Assembly (NCBI GenBank): GCA_017308135.1
Contig: JAFKFM010000010.1
Span: forward strand, 296,296 to 360,295
Direction: 5' to 3'
DNA from: Alphaproteobacteria bacterium
GTDB taxonomy: Bacteria; Pseudomonadota; Alphaproteobacteria; CACIAM-22H2
DNA length: 64,000 bases
Shown here: positions 1 through 9,043 of the stretch, piece by piece
How the letters are laid out: every line of letters begins with the position of its first letter
Position numbering within the stretch: the first letter of the stretch is position 1
Translations under genes and position numbers: made by a program
Notes under the pieces: generated by a model
Database searches by the model: none
What the model was told of the DNA's origin: nothing
Seen by the model: only the letters and a program-made list of their open reading frames with translations

Positions 1-449
1 GCCTGCCAGCCTTGGGCCGCCAATTGGCGCGCGCGTTCGATCGCGACATCGCCTTCCGCCTCGTCGCCGGTCGAGGCGAAGGTCGGCACGCGGTCGCGCT
101 GCTTGCCGCCAAGCAACTCGTAGACCGGTACGCCCAGCACCTTGCCCTTGATGTCGTGCAGCGCGATGTCGATCGCGGAGATCGCCGCCTGCAGCACCCG
201 ACCGCCCTCGAAATACTGGCTGCGATAGGTTTCCTGCCAGATCCGGCCGATCTGCATCGGGTTCTGGCCGATCAGGAATTCCCGGTAATGCTCGATGGCG
301 CCGGCCACGGCCTTTTCGCGGCCGCTCAAGCCGCTTTCGCCCCAGCCGAACACGCCTTGGTCGGTCTCGACCTTGACCAGCATCTGGTTCCGGATGCCGA
401 CCCACACGGGATAGGGCTTGATCGCCGTGATCTTCAACTTCGCGGTCAT
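1..449 (-). CDS. Enolase-superfamily (MR/MLE) sugar-acid dehydratase, N-terminal part
   Basis: The gene is cut by the left edge of the window; about 149 N-terminal residues are visible, starting MTAKLKITAIKPYPVWVGIR. They cover the capping domain of the mandelate racemase/muconate lactonizing family: the GVFGWGESG strand, the AAISAIDIALHDIKGK helix and the VPVYELLGGK motif. The metal ligands and catalytic bases lie in the missing barrel, so the substrate cannot be assigned. It is 16 bases downstream of the sugar-transporter ATPase gene on the same strand, so it is probably the last or a late gene of that operon and acts on the imported sugar or its acid. The family is secure; the reaction is inferred from context. 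Confidence 0.88.
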   Translation of the reverse strand, partial: MTAKLKITAIKPYPVWVGIRNQMLVKVETDQGVFGWGESGLSGREKAVAGAIEHYREFLIGQNPMQIGRIWQETYRSQYFEGGRVLQAAISAIDIALHDIKGKVLGVPVYELLGGKQRDRVPTFASTGDEAEGDVAIERARQLAAQGWQ

Positions 450-465
450 ACTAGAAATTCCTACG

Positions 466-1563
466 TCAATCCGCCTTGAGCGCCATTTGCGTGGCGCCGT
501 CGAACAGGTGCATGCGCTCCTGATCGAATTCCAGCCAGATCGGCTGATCGGCTTCGACGGCGACATCCGGCGCCACGCTGATATTGACGATCGCGCCGGA
601 CAGCATGGCTTGAACGAAGGTCACGTCGCCGGTCGGTTCGACCGTATAGGCCTTGGCCGGCACCGCGCCGGGGACCGCGACGGTAGAAAGCTTGATCGCC
701 GAATGGCGCGCGCCGAGCACGACTTTGCCGGACGTCGCGCGCTGTACCTTGCGCGCGTTCTTGGGCGACAGCGCGACCGTCCAGCCTTCGGCGCCGGTCA
801 ACACGGCGTTGCCGTCGCGCGTCGACGCCTCCAGCGGGATCAAGCTCATCGCCGGGCTGCCGATGAAGCTCGCGACGAACATATTCACCGGGTTGGCGAA
901 CACTTTGGCGGGCGCGTCGTATTGCTGGAGGAAGCCGCCGCTCATCACCGCCAGCTTGTCCGCCATCGTCACGGCTTCGAGCTGGTCGTGCGTCACGTAG
1001 ATGATCGTCGCCTTCAGATCCTGGTGGAAACGCTTGATTTCGGAGCGCATCTGCACGCGCAGCTTGGCGTCGAGATTGGACAGCGGCTCGTCCATCAGGA
1101 ACACGGCCGGATCGCGCACCAGCGCGCGGCCCAGCGCCACGCGCTGCTGCTGGCCGCCGGACAATTCGCGCGGCTTGCGCTCCAGCAGATGCGTCATGTC
1201 GAGCATCTGCGCCGCTTGCTTGACCTTGCGGTCGATCTCCTCGCGCCCCAATTTGCGCATTTGCAGCGGGAAGGCGAGGTTGGCGTAGACGGTCTTTTGC
1301 GGATACAGCGCGTAATTCTGGAAGACCATCGCGATATCGCGATTCTTCGGATCGATATCGTTGACGACGCGATCGCCGATGACGATGTCGCCGGAGGTGA
1401 GCGACGTCAAACCCGCGACGAGATTGAGCGTCGTCGTCTTGCCGCAACCCGAGGGGCCGACAAGGGCGACGAACTCGCCGTCGTTGATCGTCAGGGACAC
1501 GTCGTTGACCGCCGTATAGGCGCCATACGTCTTGACGAGGTTCTTCAGAACTACATGGGCCAT
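466..1563 (-). CDS. CUT1 sugar ABC transporter ATP-binding protein (UgpC/MalK type)
   Basis: This 365-residue cytoplasmic ATPase energises a carbohydrate importer. Walker A (GPSGCGKTT, about residues 36-44), the signature LSGGQQQR, Walker B ending LMDEP, and the switch histidine in YVTHDQ are all intact. The C-terminal third carries a TOBE/OB-fold domain as in MalK, UgpC and MsmX, consistent with its length. It follows two MalG/MalF-type permease genes and the binding-protein gene, with 12 bases separating it from the permease gene. The substrate is unknown; the neighbouring sugar-acid dehydratases favour a monosaccharide, oligosaccharide or sugar acid. Confidence 0.95.
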   Translation of the reverse strand: MAHVVLKNLVKTYGAYTAVNDVSLTINDGEFVALVGPSGCGKTTTLNLVAGLTSLTSGDIVIGDRVVNDIDPKNRDIAMVFQNYALYPQKTVYANLAFPLQMRKLGREEIDRKVKQAAQMLDMTHLLERKPRELSGGQQQRVALGRALVRDPAVFLMDEPLSNLDAKLRVQMRSEIKRFHQDLKATIIYVTHDQLEAVTMADKLAVMSGGFLQQYDAPAKVFANPVNMFVASFIGSPAMSLIPLEASTRDGNAVLTGAEGWTVALSPKNARKVQRATSGKVVLGARHSAIKLSTVAVPGAVPAKAYTVEPTGDVTFVQAMLSGAIVNISVAPDVAVEADQPIWLEFDQERMHLFDGATQMALKAD

Positions 1564-1575
1564 ACGGCGAACTTT

Positions 1576-2448
1576 CTAGTGTTTGACCGCGCCCTCGGTG
1601 AGGGCGCGGACGAAGTAGCGTTGGAGCATGAGGAAGAGGACGACGACCGGCACGCTCATCATGAAACTCGCCGCCATCAGGCCAGGGAAGTCGGACGAGC
1701 TTTCGGAGAAGAAGCGCTGAATGCCGATCGGCAGAGTCAGGCGGTCGTTCCGGTTGATGAACGTGTAGGCGAAGATGTACTCGTTCCACGCCCCGATGAA
1801 GGAATAGATCGCCGTCGCGATGATGCCCGGCACCGACAGCGGCATGACGATCAGCAGGAACGCCTGGAAGCGCGAGGCGCCGTCGATACGCGCGGCTTGT
1901 TCGAGCTGGTAGGGAATGTTGTCGTAGAACCCTTTCAGCAGCCAGATCGCGAGCGGCAGGCCGAACGTCAGATAGGTCAAGATCAGCGACCCGTGCGTGT
2001 TCATCAGCCCGAGCAGGCGCATCAGGATGAACAACGGCACCAGGAACACGACCGCCGGGAACATGTTGCGCAGCAGGACCGAGAAGAACAGGAATTTACG
2101 GCCCGGAAAGTCGAAGCGCGAGAAGGCGTAGGCGGCCGGGACGGCGACGATGACCGACAGGATCGTCGACATGGTCGAGACGAAAAGACTGTTCCAGAAG
2201 AAGCGCAGGAAATCGGCACCCACGCTGTTCGTGGGGTCGAGCAGCTTGCGATAGCTCGCGAGCGTGGGTTCCTTCGGCCACCATTGCGGCGGGAATTGCA
2301 GCGCCGCGAAGCCCGATTTGAAGGATGTCAGCAACATCCAGACCATCGGCAGCAGCGTGAACAGCAGCATCACCGTCAGGAAGATGCGGCCGGCCCAGCG
2401 CCAGAGATCGATTCCGGCGCGGGAGCGGGGGGTTACGGCGTCGGTCAT
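1576..2448 (-). CDS. Carbohydrate ABC transporter permease (MalG type)
   Basis: This 290-residue inner-membrane protein has six predicted hydrophobic segments. The EAA coupling loop reads EQAARIDGASRFQAFLLIVMP, the standard contact with a MalK-like ATPase. The C-terminal VLFLMLQRYFVRALTEGAVK is typical of the MalG family. The ATG overlaps the stop of the upstream permease gene by four bases (ATGA), so the two should be translationally coupled and form the heterodimeric channel. A longer reading upstream in this frame only covers the other permease gene out of frame and was rejected. Confidence 0.94.
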   Translation of the reverse strand: MTDAVTPRSRAGIDLWRWAGRIFLTVMLLFTLLPMVWMLLTSFKSGFAALQFPPQWWPKEPTLASYRKLLDPTNSVGADFLRFFWNSLFVSTMSTILSVIVAVPAAYAFSRFDFPGRKFLFFSVLLRNMFPAVVFLVPLFILMRLLGLMNTHGSLILTYLTFGLPLAIWLLKGFYDNIPYQLEQAARIDGASRFQAFLLIVMPLSVPGIIATAIYSFIGAWNEYIFAYTFINRNDRLTLPIGIQRFFSESSSDFPGLMAASFMMSVPVVVLFLMLQRYFVRALTEGAVKH

Positions 2449-3413
2449 GATCCGCCGCCTTCCTTCTCGGCGCCGCCCAGGCCGCGCACGTAGAAATAGC
2501 CGAGCGACATGACGATCAGGAACAGGATGACCGAATAGGCGGCCGCAATGCCCCAGCGCTGCCGTCCGAATGCGATTTCGTAGATATGCGTGATCCAGAT
2601 ATGCGAGGCGTTGGACGGGCCGCCGCCGGTCATGATCCAGGTCACGATGAAGGAATTGAAGTTCGCGACGGCCAGCAGCAGGATCGTGGCGATCGACACG
2701 CCGCGCAGATGCGGGAAGGTCACGTGCCAGAAACTGTGCCAGGCGCCCGCGCCATCGACCTTCGCCGCGCGCAGCAGCTGGTCCGGCACGGTTTGCAGGC
2801 CCGCCGCCAGCATGATCATCGCGAAGGGAAATTCGCGCCACACATTGACCACGATCAGCGACGCCAGAACCGTGTTGACGTTGTCGATGAAGTTTGGCTG
2901 CCGGTCCATGATCCCGAGTTCGACCAGAATCGCGCCGATCACGCCGAAATTGGAATGGTAGATCCACTTCCAGATATACGAAGCGGCGACCGCGCTGATG
3001 ACCCAAGGAATGATCAGGATGGCGCGCATCACGGCGCGGCCGGGGAAGGCTTGATGCAGGCACAGCGCGCAGCCCAATCCAAGGATATAGGCGCAGCCTG
3101 TCGAGACGATGGTCCAGATGAAGGTGTTCAGCGTTACCCGCCAGAACACCTCGCTTTCGAGAATGGTCTTGTAATTGTCGAAGCCGATGAAAATTTTGTC
3201 GCGCAGCTGCAAGCTGGGCGGCGTGCTGTAGAACGACAGATCGATGGTGTAGTAGACCGGATACGCGATGACGATCAGCATCACCACGATCGCGGGCAGC
3301 ACATAGAGATAGTCGGCGCGATGAATCCAAGTCCGCCGAAGAACGCCGGGTTCGCGCGCCGCCGTTCGTGCCGGTGCTCCGCCCGCCGGTGCGTCGCTTG
3401 TACGTATCGACAT
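2445..3413 (-). CDS. Carbohydrate ABC transporter permease (MalF type)
   Basis: This is a permease of about 322 residues with a cytoplasmic N-terminus rich in Ala/Arg, a first membrane span around YLYVLPAIVVMLIVIAYPVY, and an EAA loop LLRAAKVDGAGAWHSFWHVT. It pairs with the MalG-type protein encoded downstream. I chose the ATG at 3413; an in-frame TTG three codons upstream (3422) is possible and neither has a strong ribosome binding site. Its distance from the binding-protein gene is 73 bases and contains a perfect hairpin (3447-3470). Family assignment is firm, substrate unknown. Confidence 0.93.
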   Translation of the reverse strand: MSIRTSDAPAGGAPARTAAREPGVLRRTWIHRADYLYVLPAIVVMLIVIAYPVYYTIDLSFYSTPPSLQLRDKIFIGFDNYKTILESEVFWRVTLNTFIWTIVSTGCAYILGLGCALCLHQAFPGRAVMRAILIIPWVISAVAASYIWKWIYHSNFGVIGAILVELGIMDRQPNFIDNVNTVLASLIVVNVWREFPFAMIMLAAGLQTVPDQLLRAAKVDGAGAWHSFWHVTFPHLRGVSIATILLLAVANFNSFIVTWIMTGGGPSNASHIWITHIYEIAFGRQRWGIAAAYSVILFLIVMSLGYFYVRGLGGAEKEGGGS

Positions 3414-3446
3414 GTTTGCCAAGCCAGTCCGTTCGCGTCGCCGGAA

Positions 3447-3470
3447 GACCGGCGGCTTTCGCCGCCGGTC
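3447..3470. other. Intercistronic stem-loop between binding protein and permease genes
   Basis: The arms GACCGGCGGC and GCCGCCGGTC are perfectly complementary over 10 bp around a 4-base loop (TTTC on the + strand). The hairpin sits in the 73-base gap after the sugar-binding protein gene and before the first permease gene. In malE-malF type operons a hairpin here protects the binding-protein message from 3' decay, giving more binding protein than permease. That role is inferred from position. There is no U-run, so full termination is unlikely. Confidence 0.75.
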
Positions 3471-3486
3471 CCGCGGGTGATGTCCG

Positions 3487-4974
3487 TTAGAGCTTGTTGC
3501 CGCGCATGACGTTTTGGATCTTCTTGGCGGCGTCCTCGGCGGCCTGATCCACCGTCATCGTGCCGGTCAGCGCGTTCTGCAGCATGTCGGGAACGATGAT
3601 GTTCATGATCTCCGGCGTTTCCGGGATCGTCGGGAACGGGATGCCGTAAGGCAGCATCGATGTCGTCACGTCGAGGAACTTGATGTTCTCCAGACGCTCC
3701 TTCATCCACTTGGTCTTAAAGCCGTTGAGATTGCCGGGGTTCGACCCGGCATAAGCCATCTTCAGCGACCATTCGGGGCTCGTCCAGAAGCAGACGAGCG
3801 CCTTCGCGGCCGGCTGATCGACCTTGCCGCCGTCGACGTATTCGGGCTTCAGGATGTGCATGTTCGACCCGCCGAACACGACGGCGCGCTTGCCGTCCGG
3901 CCCCTTCGGGATCAGGCCGTAGCGCATGTTGTCGATGACCGCCTGCGCCGTCTGGGCGTCGCTGCCGGTCGCCTTCTTGCGCAGATCGTGCATCACGTCG
4001 TAGTCGGACGGATGCGAGATCATCATCGCAAGCTGGCCGGCCAGGAACAGCGGCTGGTTGTCGGCTTGCTGGTTGGTCAACGCCGAGACCGGCACCGACT
4101 TGTCGCGCACGAACATATCGTACGAGGCCTGCAAGGCGCGCTTGCTCGCCGCCGTATTGATCTGAATCTGCGAATAGTTCGGGTTCGCGGCGGATTCGTC
4201 GAACACGCCGCCGCCATAGGCCCAAAGCTGCGGCATAAATCGATAGGGCGTGTTGCCGGCGTTTTTGCGGGCGACCAGGCCATAGCCGGCCGCGCCGGTC
4301 TTCTCCTTGATCTCCTTCGAATAACGGACGACGTCGTCCCAGGTTTCCGGCGGCTTGTCCGGGTCGAGCCCGGCGCGCTTGAAGAGATCGGCATTCCAAA
4401 TCAATGCCATCGTCTCGTTGTTGGTCGGGATGCCGTAGGTCTTGCCCTTCCACATGTTCGACTTCATGGCGCCGGGCCAGAAATCTTGGGTCTTGAGACC
4501 GATATCCTCGGGCTTCAGTTCCTGAAGATATCCCTTCGAGGCGAACTCGACGCCGCCCAGGATTTGCAGGCGCACGACCATCGGGCCGGCGGAGCCGAGC
4601 AGCGCCGTGCGGAATTTATCCAGCAGGTCGTTATAGGTCAGCGCCTGATCGACGAGCTGGATGTTCGGATAGGTCTTCCGGAACTCCGCGAAGAAGTCCC
4701 GATAGTACTGGCGCAGAAGATCCGGATCGCCTTCGAATGCGCCCTGATACCAGAACGTGACGCGCCCGCGATAATCGCGCGGCGTGACTTTGGCGCAATC
4801 GGCGGCCGTGTCGTAATCCTGGGTGCCGGCGATCGAGCGCACATACTCGGGCGACCATTTGCTGAGGTCGATGGGCGCTTGCGCCGATGCGGGGCCCCAA
4901 ACGGCGAGTGCCGCCGCGATTGAAGCCATCGAAACGCCACGCCGAATGGCGCGGCCGAGGTGAACCTGCGACAT
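3487..4974 (-). CDS. Extracellular sugar-binding protein of CUT1 ABC transporter
   Basis: This 495-residue periplasmic solute-binding protein is of family 1 (MalE/UgpB-like). The start was chosen at the ATG of MSQVHLGRAIRR because a strong AGGAGG lies 8-13 bases upstream and a signal peptide follows, ending near GPASAQA. The mature protein shows family features such as GRVTFWYQGAFEGD near the N-terminus, YNDLLDKFRTALL and IPTNNETMALIWNADLFKRAG. It is the first gene of the leftward transporter operon and diverges from an enolase-superfamily gene. It is longer than MalE, more like binding proteins for larger glycosides, but the ligand cannot be read from sequence. Confidence 0.92.
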   Translation of the reverse strand: MSQVHLGRAIRRGVSMASIAAALAVWGPASAQAPIDLSKWSPEYVRSIAGTQDYDTAADCAKVTPRDYRGRVTFWYQGAFEGDPDLLRQYYRDFFAEFRKTYPNIQLVDQALTYNDLLDKFRTALLGSAGPMVVRLQILGGVEFASKGYLQELKPEDIGLKTQDFWPGAMKSNMWKGKTYGIPTNNETMALIWNADLFKRAGLDPDKPPETWDDVVRYSKEIKEKTGAAGYGLVARKNAGNTPYRFMPQLWAYGGGVFDESAANPNYSQIQINTAASKRALQASYDMFVRDKSVPVSALTNQQADNQPLFLAGQLAMMISHPSDYDVMHDLRKKATGSDAQTAQAVIDNMRYGLIPKGPDGKRAVVFGGSNMHILKPEYVDGGKVDQPAAKALVCFWTSPEWSLKMAYAGSNPGNLNGFKTKWMKERLENIKFLDVTTSMLPYGIPFPTIPETPEIMNIIVPDMLQNALTGTMTVDQAAEDAAKKIQNVMRGNKL

Positions 4975-5296
4975 GCTTCCGTTTCCTCCTGTTTCGCCAC
5001 CGCCCACGAGACGTTGGCGTTGTTTGTTATCTTTCATGGCTTCGGAGCATCTGTATTCGTGCCCCGTTTGCGTCACGGTTGCAGAAGTCATATTGCGAGT
5101 CAATTTCGTATTAATGTATATCCAGAAAAAATGATATGCGCCCGTCGGATTTTGAGGGGTTTGAGGGGAAATGCCGCGCCATCGCACGGCAAATCTGTCG
5201 GGTGGCTTTGAAAAGATCGACGCATTCGCCGCGGCCGACTGGGCAGGGGAGATGTCTCGCTGGCCGTTTTTGATCCTCGAACAAGAGCGACAAAAA
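4975..5296. promoter_or_regulatory. Divergent promoter region between sugar importer and sugar-acid enzymes
   Basis: This 322-base gap separates two divergently transcribed units and is AT-richer than its surroundings, especially 5085-5145. One rightward promoter candidate is TTGCGT (5068-5073), 17 bases, TATTGC (5091-5096). Leftward elements are not clear beyond the AGGAGG site of the binding-protein gene. No regulator gene adjoins it, so control probably comes from elsewhere. A tandem 9-base repeat lies at 5151-5168. No convincing small gene is present. Confidence 0.5.
5151..5168 (+). repeat. Tandem 9-bp repeat TTTGAGGGG x2
   Basis: Two exact head-to-tail copies of TTTGAGGGG lie in the presumed leader of the enolase-superfamily gene at 5297. 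Two copies could be a chance slippage product or a binding site with one-turn spacing; nothing else supports a function. Confidence 0.6.
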
Positions 5297-6457
5297 ATGA
5301 AGATCACCAAAATCGAGCCATGGCTTATCAAGTCGGCGGCGTCCTACTGGGGCGAGTTTTTGTTCGTCGAAATCCGTACGGATGAAGGCGTCACAGGCTG
5401 GGGCGAGATCACCACGACGACGAAAATCGCGAACCGCGCGCTCACGGCGATGCTGCGGCGGATCAGCGACATGATGGTCGGCGAAGATCCCGCGCATATC
5501 GAACGCCTCTGGCACAAACTTTTCCGCAGCTTCACCTATATGGGCAGCCGCGGGGCGGCGGTCGAATGCGTCAGCGCGATCGATATCGCGCTATGGGACA
5601 TTCGCGGCAAAGTTCTCGGCAAGCCGATCTACGAATTGCTGGGCGGCCCCGTGCGCGACGAGATCGCACTTTATACACATCCCGATCAGCGGAAATTCAC
5701 CAGCAAGGAAAACGTGATTGCCGAGATCCGCGACATCGTGAAGTCGGGCCACACCGCGCTCAAATTCGATCCGTTCCCGCAACAGGGGCCGTATGTGGAT
5801 GGCCGCGCGCGCGAGCAGCGTGAGGGCTATCTCGACGGCAGCATGACGCGCAAGGATCAGCGCAAAGCGGCCGAGCTGACCGCGTTGATCCGCGAAACCG
5901 CGGGGCCGGACGTCGAAATCCTGATCGACGCGCATGGCCGCTTCGACGTGCCCACGGCGATCCGCTTGTGCAATTCGCTGGAGGAAGCGGGGCAGATCGA
6001 CTGGTTCGAGGAACCGTGTCCGCCCGAAAGCGTCGATGCGCTGATGCAAGTGCGCGAGAAGGTCAATGTGCCGATCTCGTGGGGCGAGCGCGGGCACACG
6101 AAATGGGATTTCGTGCCGATCCTGGAGAACCGTCTGGCCGACTACATCATGCCCGACGTCACGTGGACCGGCGGGATCAGCGAGCTCAAGAAAATCTCGA
6201 CGCTGTGCGAGGCGTTCTACATTCCCGTGTCGCCGCACGACGCGGCAGGCCCGATCAATGTCGTCGCCGGCGCGCAAGTGATGATGACGGTGCCGAATTT
6301 CTACAAGCTCGAGACGTCGGAGTGGAATCTGTCGAAATACGATCCGCTCATCGACAAGCCGCTCGACAATTCGAACGGCAGCCTCAAACTGAACAAGACG
6401 CCGGGGCTCGGCATCGAAATGAATCGCGAATATCTGGCGGCGAACGTCGTCGAGTAA
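5297..6457 (+). CDS. Enolase-superfamily sugar-acid dehydratase, D-galactonate dehydratase-like
   Basis: This 386-residue protein is a complete mandelate racemase/muconate lactonizing family member. The metal ligands appear as Asp in LIDAHGRF, Glu in WFEEPCPPE and Glu in SWGERGH. The D-x-H arrangement (DAHGR) matches the D-galactonate dehydratase pattern, in which that His is the general acid, and the His of VSPHDAAGP is the likely base. It therefore probably removes water from an aldonic acid to give a 2-keto-3-deoxy acid, but the exact sugar is not readable. The ATG at 5297 starts the conserved MKITKIEPW; a longer upstream reading lacks family similarity. It is followed by two more enolase-superfamily genes on the same strand. 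Confidence 0.9.
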   Translation: MKITKIEPWLIKSAASYWGEFLFVEIRTDEGVTGWGEITTTTKIANRALTAMLRRISDMMVGEDPAHIERLWHKLFRSFTYMGSRGAAVECVSAIDIALWDIRGKVLGKPIYELLGGPVRDEIALYTHPDQRKFTSKENVIAEIRDIVKSGHTALKFDPFPQQGPYVDGRAREQREGYLDGSMTRKDQRKAAELTALIRETAGPDVEILIDAHGRFDVPTAIRLCNSLEEAGQIDWFEEPCPPESVDALMQVREKVNVPISWGERGHTKWDFVPILENRLADYIMPDVTWTGGISELKKISTLCEAFYIPVSPHDAAGPINVVAGAQVMMTVPNFYKLETSEWNLSKYDPLIDKPLDNSNGSLKLNKTPGLGIEMNREYLAANVVE

Positions 6458-6479
6458 GCGGACGGAAAAGGCATCGAAC

Positions 6480-7673
6480 ATGAAGATCGTCGATTTGAAA
6501 TGCGCCGTGATCGGCGGAAGCCCGATCGTGCGGATCGTCACCGACCAGGGCATCAGCGGCTTCGGCCAGGTCGAGAAGTACAAGCCTTACCTCAAGCCGT
6601 TCGTTTTGCAGTTTCGCGAGCCGTTGCTCGGCGCCGATCCGACGGATGTCGAGCGCACGATGCTGCGCATCCGCCAGCGCGGCGCGTTCAAACCCTATGG
6701 TGCGGCGATCAGCGCGATCGAAATGGCGCTGTGGGATGTCGCGGGGAAGGCGGCCGGCGTGCCCGTCTACAAGCTGTTGGGCGGAAAGGTGCGCGATCGC
6801 GTGCGCGTCTATAACGGCGCCTATCGCAAGCCGTTGGCGCGCCATCGACCCGAAGATTTCGCCGACGAAATGAAGCGCATGATGGCGCTGCCCGAAGGCT
6901 TCACGATCGTCAAACAGGGCATTTCGTTCCACAGCCCGATGAAGAACGAGCCGGGCTATTTCTACGGCGAGGTCGAGAAGAGCTCGCTGCATGGCTGGCT
7001 CGATCGCGGAATGCTGACCGAACGCGGTATGGCCTATACGCTCGATTGCGTTGCGGCGATGAAGGAAGCGCTGGGCGACAAGGTCGGGCTCGCGCTCGAT
7101 TGCGGGCCCGGCTGGATGCTGCCCGACGCGATCCGCTTCGCCCGCGCGGTCGAGAAGCATCATTTGATGTGGCTCGAGGATATGCTGACCGGCGATTACG
7201 TGCCGTTCGTCAACGCCGACGTCTATCGCGACTTGACGCAATCGACATCGACGCCGATCCATACCGGCGAGCAAATCTATCTGCGCCAGAACTTCAAAGA
7301 TTTGATCGAGCGGCAGGCCGTGCGCGTCGTCGGCCCGGATCCGTGCGACGTGGGCGGCATCGCCGAACTTAAATGGATCGCGGAATACGCCGATCTGCAC
7401 GGCATTCTGATGGCGCCGCATGGCACGGGCAACGGTCTGCTGGGACTTGCGGCTCTCGTGCAAGTCGGCGCGACGCTGCCGCATAATTTCATCGCCTTCG
7501 AATGCCCGGTCGGCGATCCCGAATGGTGGTACGACATCGTGGACGGCTTGCCCAATCCGATCATCCGCAATGGCATGATCGAGGTGTGGGACCGGCCGGG
7601 CATGGGCGTCGAACTCGTGCCCGAGCGGGCGAAACGCTATTTGGCGGCGGAAGACAGCGCGTTCTTCGATTGA
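6480..7673 (+). CDS. Enolase-superfamily (MR/MLE) enzyme, copy 1 of tandem pair
   Basis: This 397-residue protein has the family capping domain and barrel. Likely metal ligands are Asp in ALDCGPGW, Glu in WLEDML and Glu in HTGEQIYL, with a His base in MAPHGTGNG. The residue two after the first metal ligand is Gly, where canonical sugar-acid dehydratases have Asn or His, and no K-x-K motif is obvious (VKQGISF). It is clearly a close paralogue of the next gene: both share KCAVI, GAAISAIE or GAAVSAIE, LLGGKVRD, GEQIYLRQNFK and GPDPCDVGGIAELKWIAEYADL. Start ATG at 6480 is 22 bases after the previous stop. It probably dehydrates or epimerises a carboxylate sugar; substrate unknown. Confidence 0.88.
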   Translation: MKIVDLKCAVIGGSPIVRIVTDQGISGFGQVEKYKPYLKPFVLQFREPLLGADPTDVERTMLRIRQRGAFKPYGAAISAIEMALWDVAGKAAGVPVYKLLGGKVRDRVRVYNGAYRKPLARHRPEDFADEMKRMMALPEGFTIVKQGISFHSPMKNEPGYFYGEVEKSSLHGWLDRGMLTERGMAYTLDCVAAMKEALGDKVGLALDCGPGWMLPDAIRFARAVEKHHLMWLEDMLTGDYVPFVNADVYRDLTQSTSTPIHTGEQIYLRQNFKDLIERQAVRVVGPDPCDVGGIAELKWIAEYADLHGILMAPHGTGNGLLGLAALVQVGATLPHNFIAFECPVGDPEWWYDIVDGLPNPIIRNGMIEVWDRPGMGVELVPERAKRYLAAEDSAFFD

Positions 7674-7704
7674 GCGCGGTCGATAAACGAATTCGGAGGA
7701 CACG

Positions 7705-8904
7705 GTGAAGATCACGGATATCAAATGCGCGGTTATCGCGAACAGCCCGGTTATCCGCATCACGACGGATGAGGGGATCACGGGCTGGAGCCAGATCGAA
7801 ACGCCCAAGCCTTATATGCAGCCGATCGTACTGCAGCTGAAATCCTGGCTGGTCGGCCAGGACCCCGTGAATGTCGAGCGGATCATGAAGCGCATCCGCG
7901 TGCGCGGCGGGTTCAAACCGTTCGGTGCCGCCGTCAGCGCCATCGAGATCGCGCTGTGGGATATCGCGGGGAAGGCCGCCAATTTGCCGATCTATCGCTT
8001 GCTCGGCGGCAAGGTGCGCGATCAGGTACGGACCTATCGCACGCTCTATCAGCACGAGGCGAAGGTCGGGCACACGCCCGACGATTATCGCAAATGGGCG
8101 GAATACGGGATGTCGCTCGAAGGCGGCTTCACGATGTTCAAGCTGCCGACGTCGTTCCATTCTTCGATGGTCGCCGACTTCCCCGATTTCCATTACGGCG
8201 CGGTCCAGCGCGATGCGCCGTTCCCTTATCCGCATAAGGGACTGCTGAGCGAGCAGGGCTTCGATCATCTCGTCGCTTGCGTGCGCGCGGCGAAGGAAAC
8301 GCTGGGCAAGGGCATCGGCCTCGCCGTCGATGCCGGCCCCGGTTATCTCAAGCAGGATGCGCTGCGTTTCGCCAAGGCGGTCGAGGATCTGCATCTGCTG
8401 TGGATCGAGGATATGATCACCGGCGATTACGTTCCGTATGTGAACGCGGACGTCTATCGCGAGGTGACGCCGCACACGACCACGCCGATCCACACCGGCG
8501 AGCAAATCTATCTGCGCCAGAACTTCAAGACGCTGATCGACGGCCATGCGGTCGACGTGATCGGGCCGGACCCGTGCGATGTCGGCGGAATCGCCGAACT
8601 CAAATGGATCGCCGAATACGCCGACCTGTACGGCATCTCGATCGCGCCGCACGGCACGGCGAATGGCATTTTCGGCTTGGCGTCGCTGATCCAAGTTTGC
8701 GCGACGCTGCCGGACAATCTGATCGCGTTCGAGTATCCCGCGCGTTTCGAGCCGTTCTGGTACGACATCACTGAAGGCTTCGACCGGATGCCGGTCAAGA
8801 ACGGCTTGATCGACGTCTATGACCGGCCCGGGCTCGGTGTGAACCTCATTCCCGCGAAGGCGAAGAAGTATCTGACGGAAGGGGATTCCGACTTCTTCGA
8901 CTGA
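7705..8904 (+). CDS. Enolase-superfamily (MR/MLE) enzyme, copy 2 of tandem pair
   Basis: This 399-residue paralogue of the upstream enzyme starts at GTG, placed by a GGAGG at 7695-7699. Metal ligands are Asp in AVDAGPGY, Glu in WIEDMI and Glu in HTGEQIYL, with the His base in IAPHGTANG. Like its twin it has Gly rather than His or Asn two residues after the first ligand. The insert between residues 110 and 170 (YRTLYQHEAKVGHTPDDY) differs most from copy 1, which is where substrate specificity is usually set. The tandem duplication suggests two related substrates or stereoisomers handled in one pathway. Confidence 0.88.
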   Translation: MKITDIKCAVIANSPVIRITTDEGITGWSQIETPKPYMQPIVLQLKSWLVGQDPVNVERIMKRIRVRGGFKPFGAAVSAIEIALWDIAGKAANLPIYRLLGGKVRDQVRTYRTLYQHEAKVGHTPDDYRKWAEYGMSLEGGFTMFKLPTSFHSSMVADFPDFHYGAVQRDAPFPYPHKGLLSEQGFDHLVACVRAAKETLGKGIGLAVDAGPGYLKQDALRFAKAVEDLHLLWIEDMITGDYVPYVNADVYREVTPHTTTPIHTGEQIYLRQNFKTLIDGHAVDVIGPDPCDVGGIAELKWIAEYADLYGISIAPHGTANGIFGLASLIQVCATLPDNLIAFEYPARFEPFWYDITEGFDRMPVKNGLIDVYDRPGLGVNLIPAKAKKYLTEGDSDFFD

Positions 8905-8923
8905 GGGCGCGATCAAGCCCTTA

Positions 8924-8935
8924 CGCGTATACGCG
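8924..8935. promoter_or_regulatory. 12-bp perfect palindrome upstream of edd
   Basis: CGCGTATACGCG is self-complementary over 12 bp, 109 bases upstream of the edd start, inside the 139-base gap after the enolase-superfamily genes. A dimeric repressor operator is one reading; no regulator gene is nearby to pair with it. Confidence 0.35.
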
Positions 8936-9043
8936 AACGTGCCAGCGAAGCGCAGAAGCGCTATGTTGCCGAGAATCGGTATTGGCGGTGGCGGCGACGG
9001 CTTTGACCGGCCGCGACGGCCGCTTATGGCATGAGGAACGACG

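Noticed and set aside
418..2493. Long open frame on the + strand opposite the sugar transporter genes
   Set aside because: It is antisense to two well-supported ABC genes, is Arg/Asp/His-rich as expected for shadow frames in GC-rich DNA, and has no family features.
4975..5331. Upstream extension of the sugar-binding protein frame
   Set aside because: An AGGAGG and a signal peptide fix the start at 4974; the extra residues precede the signal peptide and lie in the promoter region.
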